From contig CAAHDV010000157.1 in the NCBI GenBank assembly GCA_900770535.1, positions 1-6,232 on the forward strand: 6,232 nt of DNA, given 5' to 3'. The stretch is from Lachnospiraceae bacterium (lineage in GTDB: Bacteria; Bacillota; Clostridia; Lachnospirales; Lachnospiraceae). Within the stretch, counting starts at the first letter, position 1, and the number at the start of each line of letters is the position of its first letter. Positions 3,952 through 6,232 of the stretch are shown one piece after another. The notes beneath the pieces are model-generated. The model did no database searches and had not been told where the DNA came from. It saw nothing but the letters and a program-made list of their open reading frames with translations. A program made the translations under genes and the position numbers.

Positions 3952-5883
3952 ATGAATCAGTATGAGAATGGCAGAAATTCCGGAACAGGACGCTCCAGGG
4001 CCAGGAGTACATCTTATTCCGGCAGCGGAAGAAGTGCTTCTGCTGGCAGACAGACAAGAACAGCGGCCGGAAGCGGAAGAAGCAGCGCCTCCTCTTCCAG
4101 GAGTGCTTCTACAAGAAGTACCTCCGGAAGGACCAGCGCAGGAAGCAGTACAAGGCGTACCACAGGAAGCAGCGCCAGAACTTCTTCTTCCCGGTCCGGA
4201 AGTTATTATAATGAAACAAGACGTCCTTCCTCCGGCAGACATGGCGGAAGACGCGGAGGTCCGGATTTCGGGAAGATCGCGATTGGCGGCGTAATCCTGA
4301 TTCTGGCAATTTTCTGTGTTGCATTTCTTATGAAGAAGGTAACCGGTTCCAAAACAACGAGTACGGAGCCGGAAACAGAGATTACCGTTCCGGAGACAGA
4401 ACTGGAAAAAGAAGTTACGGTGGATGGCATCAACATCACGGGCATGTCCAGAGAAGAGGCCAAGGCGGCTATCCTCAAAGATTTCCCGTGGGGCATGAAG
4501 GTCACCTGGCAGGATCAGAGCTATGATGTGAATGATCTGATGGCAGAAAAGGTGGATTCCATGCTTCAGGAGATTTACACCGGCGAGCCGAAGGAAAGCT
4601 ACACCCTGGATACTACCGGACTGGAAGACGCAGCTGCCAAGGAGGCGGAAACCGTGGCAGGCCTCTGGAACAAGAAGGCAAAGAACGGTTCCATTTCCGA
4701 GTATGATGCTTCCTCTGACAAGTTCTTATTCAAGGGAGCAGAAAACGGACTGGCTGTAGATCAGGACCAGTTAAAAGCAGATATTCTCGCAGCGCTGAGC
4801 CGCAAGGACTTTACCGCTACGATCACGGCTACGGTAAATGAAGTGGAACCGGAGTTTTCCGAGGCAGTCGCAAGAGAAAAATACAAGACCATCGGAACCT
4901 TTACCACCAATACTACATCCAATCAGAAGCGTAATACCAACATCAAGCTGGCTGCCAAGGCCATCAACGGCATTGTGCTTCAGCCGGGCGAGGAATTCTC
5001 CTTTAACAACCGGGTAGGAGAGCGTACGGAGGCGAAGGGCTATCAGGGCGCTGCAGCGTATAACAACGGTGAAGTTGTCCAGGAGATCGGTGGCGGTGTC
5101 TGCCAGGTTTCCTCTACCATGTACAATGCGGTAGTCAAGGCAGGACTGAAGACTACCATGCGGCGTTCCCATACCTTTGAACCGTCCTATGTAACACCGG
5201 GAACCGACGCGACGGTAAGCTGGGGCGGTCCGGACTATAAGTTTGTGAACAATTCCAGTGCGGCTATTGGTATCCGCGCAAGCTATTACAATCAGACCTG
5301 CACCGTATCCATTTACGGCATCCCGCTTTTGGAAGAGGGTGTGACCCATTCCTTAAAGTCCACAAAGCTCAGCGAGACGGACCCGCCGGCTCCGACCTAT
5401 GAGGAGGATCCGACTCTGGCTCCTGGCGTGGAGAAGGTAAAGAGCAACGGAAGCAAGGGCAGCAAATGGGAGACCCGCCTGATTGTTACAAAGAACGGTG
5501 AAGTGGTGAGCCAGGATGTGGACCACAGCGTTACTTACAAGGGACATACTCCGGTTATCTTAAGAAACAGTACCGGAACCACGGCAGCAGGAGCTACCAC
5601 AGCGGCAGACAGTTCCGCTGCATCCTCTTCCGCAGAGTCATCGGGAGAGACTACGGCAGCCGAGAGCCATAAGGCGAGTGAGGGAGCAACGACAGCGGCT
5701 TCCCACACCACGGCGGCAGACAAGACCACGGCAGCAGAGACTACGGCGGCAGCAACCACAGCAGCTTCCCAGCAGCCGGTTTCCCATCCGACGGCGGCAG
5801 GTTCCGGAAACAGCTCAGGCAATGCGCCGACGGCGGCAGACAGTGGAAACGCGCCGACCATCGCACCAAATCCGGGTGTCTAA
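3952..5883 (+). CDS. Membrane-anchored PG-binding/VanW-domain protein with G5-like region
   Basis: A 643-residue cell-envelope protein, probably acting on or binding peptidoglycan outside the membrane. Residues 1-108 are a disordered, Ser/Arg/Gly-rich, strongly basic segment. Residues 109-127 (IAIGGVILILAIFCVAFLM) form one membrane span; the positive-inside rule places the basic end in the cytoplasm. Outside come an acidic Thr/Glu linker (about 133-153), a region typical of the PG_binding_4 family (about 154-305), the VanW domain (about 314-456) with LQPGEEFSFN, GGGVCQVSSTMYNA (C384) and SHTFEPSYV, a G5-like stretch (about 495-538), and a Thr/Ala/Ser-rich tail (541-643) of TTAA-type units. 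No LPXTG sorting motif is present. VanW is named for a glycopeptide-resistance cluster, but there are no van genes here and such chromosomal proteins are common in Clostridia, so a resistance role should not be assumed. It is monocistronic, with its own promoter and terminator. Confidence 0.93.
   Translation: MNQYENGRNSGTGRSRARSTSYSGSGRSASAGRQTRTAAGSGRSSASSSRSASTRSTSGRTSAGSSTRRTTGSSARTSSSRSGSYYNETRRPSSGRHGGRRGGPDFGKIAIGGVILILAIFCVAFLMKKVTGSKTTSTEPETEITVPETELEKEVTVDGINITGMSREEAKAAILKDFPWGMKVTWQDQSYDVNDLMAEKVDSMLQEIYTGEPKESYTLDTTGLEDAAAKEAETVAGLWNKKAKNGSISEYDASSDKFLFKGAENGLAVDQDQLKADILAALSRKDFTATITATVNEVEPEFSEAVAREKYKTIGTFTTNTTSNQKRNTNIKLAAKAINGIVLQPGEEFSFNNRVGERTEAKGYQGAAAYNNGEVVQEIGGGVCQVSSTMYNAVVKAGLKTTMRRSHTFEPSYVTPGTDATVSWGGPDYKFVNNSSAAIGIRASYYNQTCTVSIYGIPLLEEGVTHSLKSTKLSETDPPAPTYEEDPTLAPGVEKVKSNGSKGSKWETRLIVTKNGEVVSQDVDHSVTYKGHTPVILRNSTGTTAAGATTAADSSAASSSAESSGETTAAESHKASEGATTAASHTTAADKTTAAETTAAATTAASQQPVSHPTAAGSGNSSGNAPTAADSGNAPTIAPNPGV
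5581..5850 (+). repeat. Degenerate Thr-Ala-rich coding repeat in the VanW-protein tail
   Basis: The sequence ACNRCGGCAG and close variants recurs irregularly and encodes TTAA or PTAA units, each followed by D, E, G, S or A. At least nine such units are visible. Such tracts are often spacers through the cell wall or glycosylation targets and may vary in length between strains. Confidence 0.7.
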
Positions 5884-5925
5884 AAACAAAATCAGGCTTA
5901 TTGAGAAATTGCAAAATATTTCACA

Positions 5926-5964
5926 AAACAGGAGCGCTTTTTGCGGGCGCTCCTGTTTCTTTTT
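5926..5964 (+). terminator. Intrinsic terminator of the VanW-domain gene
   Basis: A perfect 12-bp stem (5926-5937 with 5947-5958) with a 9-base loop runs into TTTCTTTTT. It starts 43 bases after the TAA stop. The A-rich left flank could give weaker minus-strand activity, but no minus gene converges here. Confidence 0.92.
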
Positions 5965-5965
5965 C

Positions 5966-6052
5966 CGATAAAAAAAACCAGAATAAGCCATTGCTAACCT
6001 ACTTTTTGTGCGGATTGTATGCAAAATAATACGCGAATTTCCTGTTTTCATG
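5966..6052. other. Intergenic stretch upstream of the oxidoreductase promoter, nothing recognised
   Basis: This is AT-rich, non-coding sequence between the VanW-gene terminator and the next promoter. I saw no open frame with a ribosome site, no Rex-like TTGTTAA site and no RNA gene. Confidence 0.5.
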
Positions 6053-6081
6053 TTTGCAAAACGATAAAAAGTTGCTATAAT
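6053..6081 (+). promoter_or_regulatory. Strong sigma-A promoter of the probable oxidoreductase gene
   Basis: TTTGCA (6053-6058), a 17-base spacer and a perfect TATAAT (6076-6081), with TG one base upstream of the -10 (extended -10). The -35 matches four of six. The start of transcription would be near 6088, giving a leader of about 110 bases. The -35 overlaps the palindrome TTTGCAAA (6053-6060). Confidence 0.82.
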
Positions 6082-6087
6082 ATACAC

Positions 6088-6197
6088 AGGTCAGTCTCCT
6101 TATGCGGGGAGACTTCTCTTTCCGGTGCTTTTTTGCCGGAAAACTTCCCGGTTTTTACCGGGCAAAAGCATATTCACATTTGTAGGAGGATAATCAA
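6088..6197 (+). promoter_or_regulatory. Structured 5' leader of the probable oxidoreductase gene
   Basis: Three hairpins can form in order: AGTCTCC/GGAGACT (6093-6099 with 6108-6114), TTTCCGG/CCGGAAA (6119-6125 with 6136-6142), and CCCGGT/ACCGGG (6147-6152 with 6157-6162). An alternative long stem pairs 6126-6139 with 6158-6170 and would disrupt hairpins two and three. The leader ends in AGGAGG (6184-6189), eight bases before the ATG. No classical riboswitch family or terminator was recognised, so a regulatory role is inference. Confidence 0.45.
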
Positions 6198-6232
6198 ATG
6201 GCAAGAAAAATGAAAACCATGGATGGTAATCA
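6198..6232 (+). CDS. nifJ: Probable pyruvate:ferredoxin (flavodoxin) oxidoreductase, first 11 codons only
   Basis: The ATG at 6198 follows AGGAGG with eight bases of spacing and begins MARKMKTMDGN before the window ends. That opening closely resembles the N terminus of clostridial single-chain pyruvate:ferredoxin oxidoreductase, where a KTMDGN-type start leads into domain I. The enzyme oxidatively decarboxylates pyruvate to acetyl-CoA with thiamine diphosphate and iron-sulfur clusters, passing electrons to ferredoxin, a central step of anaerobic fermentation. A strong extended -10 promoter and good ribosome site fit a highly expressed metabolic gene. With 11 residues the assignment rests on recall of the family start, and the full length (normally over 1,100 residues) cannot be seen. 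Confidence 0.72.
   Translation, partial: MARKMKTMDGN

Noticed and set aside
4771..5349. Minus-strand frame of 192 codons inside the VanW-domain gene
   Set aside because: It lies wholly opposite a well-supported PG-binding/VanW coding region, has no ribosome site or recognisable motif, and is best explained as a shadow of that gene.
3952..5883. Glycopeptide (vancomycin) resistance function for the VanW-domain gene
   Set aside because: No vanR/S/H/A/X-type neighbours are present, and PG-binding/VanW proteins are common chromosomal envelope proteins in Clostridia; the name alone is not evidence.

Overview
This window looks like chromosomal DNA from an anaerobic, low-to-mid-GC Gram-positive of the Clostridia, most likely a Lachnospiraceae (Clostridium cluster XIVa) member. 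The reasons are the leucyl-tRNA synthetase sequence, strong AGGAGG-type ribosome sites, compact intrinsic terminators, a PG-binding/VanW surface protein, and a gene start that reads like a clostridial pyruvate:ferredoxin oxidoreductase. The genus cannot be fixed from the sequence alone.

Layout. Positions 1-1957 (+) are the 3' four fifths of leuS, closed by a strong terminator at 2013-2048. Converging on it from the minus strand is a two-gene unit, 2634-2305 and 2308-2021. It encodes two small, translationally coupled proteins that look like paralogues of each other; the stop codon of the second gene lies inside the leuS terminator stem. A 209-bp divergent gap follows, then a probable 52-residue protein on + (2844-3002). 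This converges on a minus-strand gene for a 76-residue Cys/Gly-rich protein (3301-3071) built of two 32-residue repeats, with a 13-bp hairpin between the two genes. Next on minus is a 78-residue protein (3651-3415) that I read as a His15-less HPr-like protein, with its own promoter and terminator. Across an A-rich 300-bp divergent region lies a large + gene (3952-5883) for a membrane-anchored extracytoplasmic PG-binding/VanW/G5-like protein with low-complexity ends. After its terminator (5926-5964) comes a clear promoter, a structured ~110-nt leader, and the first 11 codons of a probable pyruvate:ferredoxin oxidoreductase gene (6198 onward), cut by the window end.

How the genes work together. 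Most are separate transcription units with their own promoter and/or terminator; the only visible operon is the coupled paralogue pair. leuS (translation), the VanW protein (cell envelope) and the oxidoreductase (central carbon metabolism) have familiar roles. The four small conserved-looking proteins between leuS and the VanW gene have no established function, and they are the most interesting part of the window. I see no mobile element, CRISPR array, tRNA or rRNA, and nothing that clearly amounts to a new multi-gene system.
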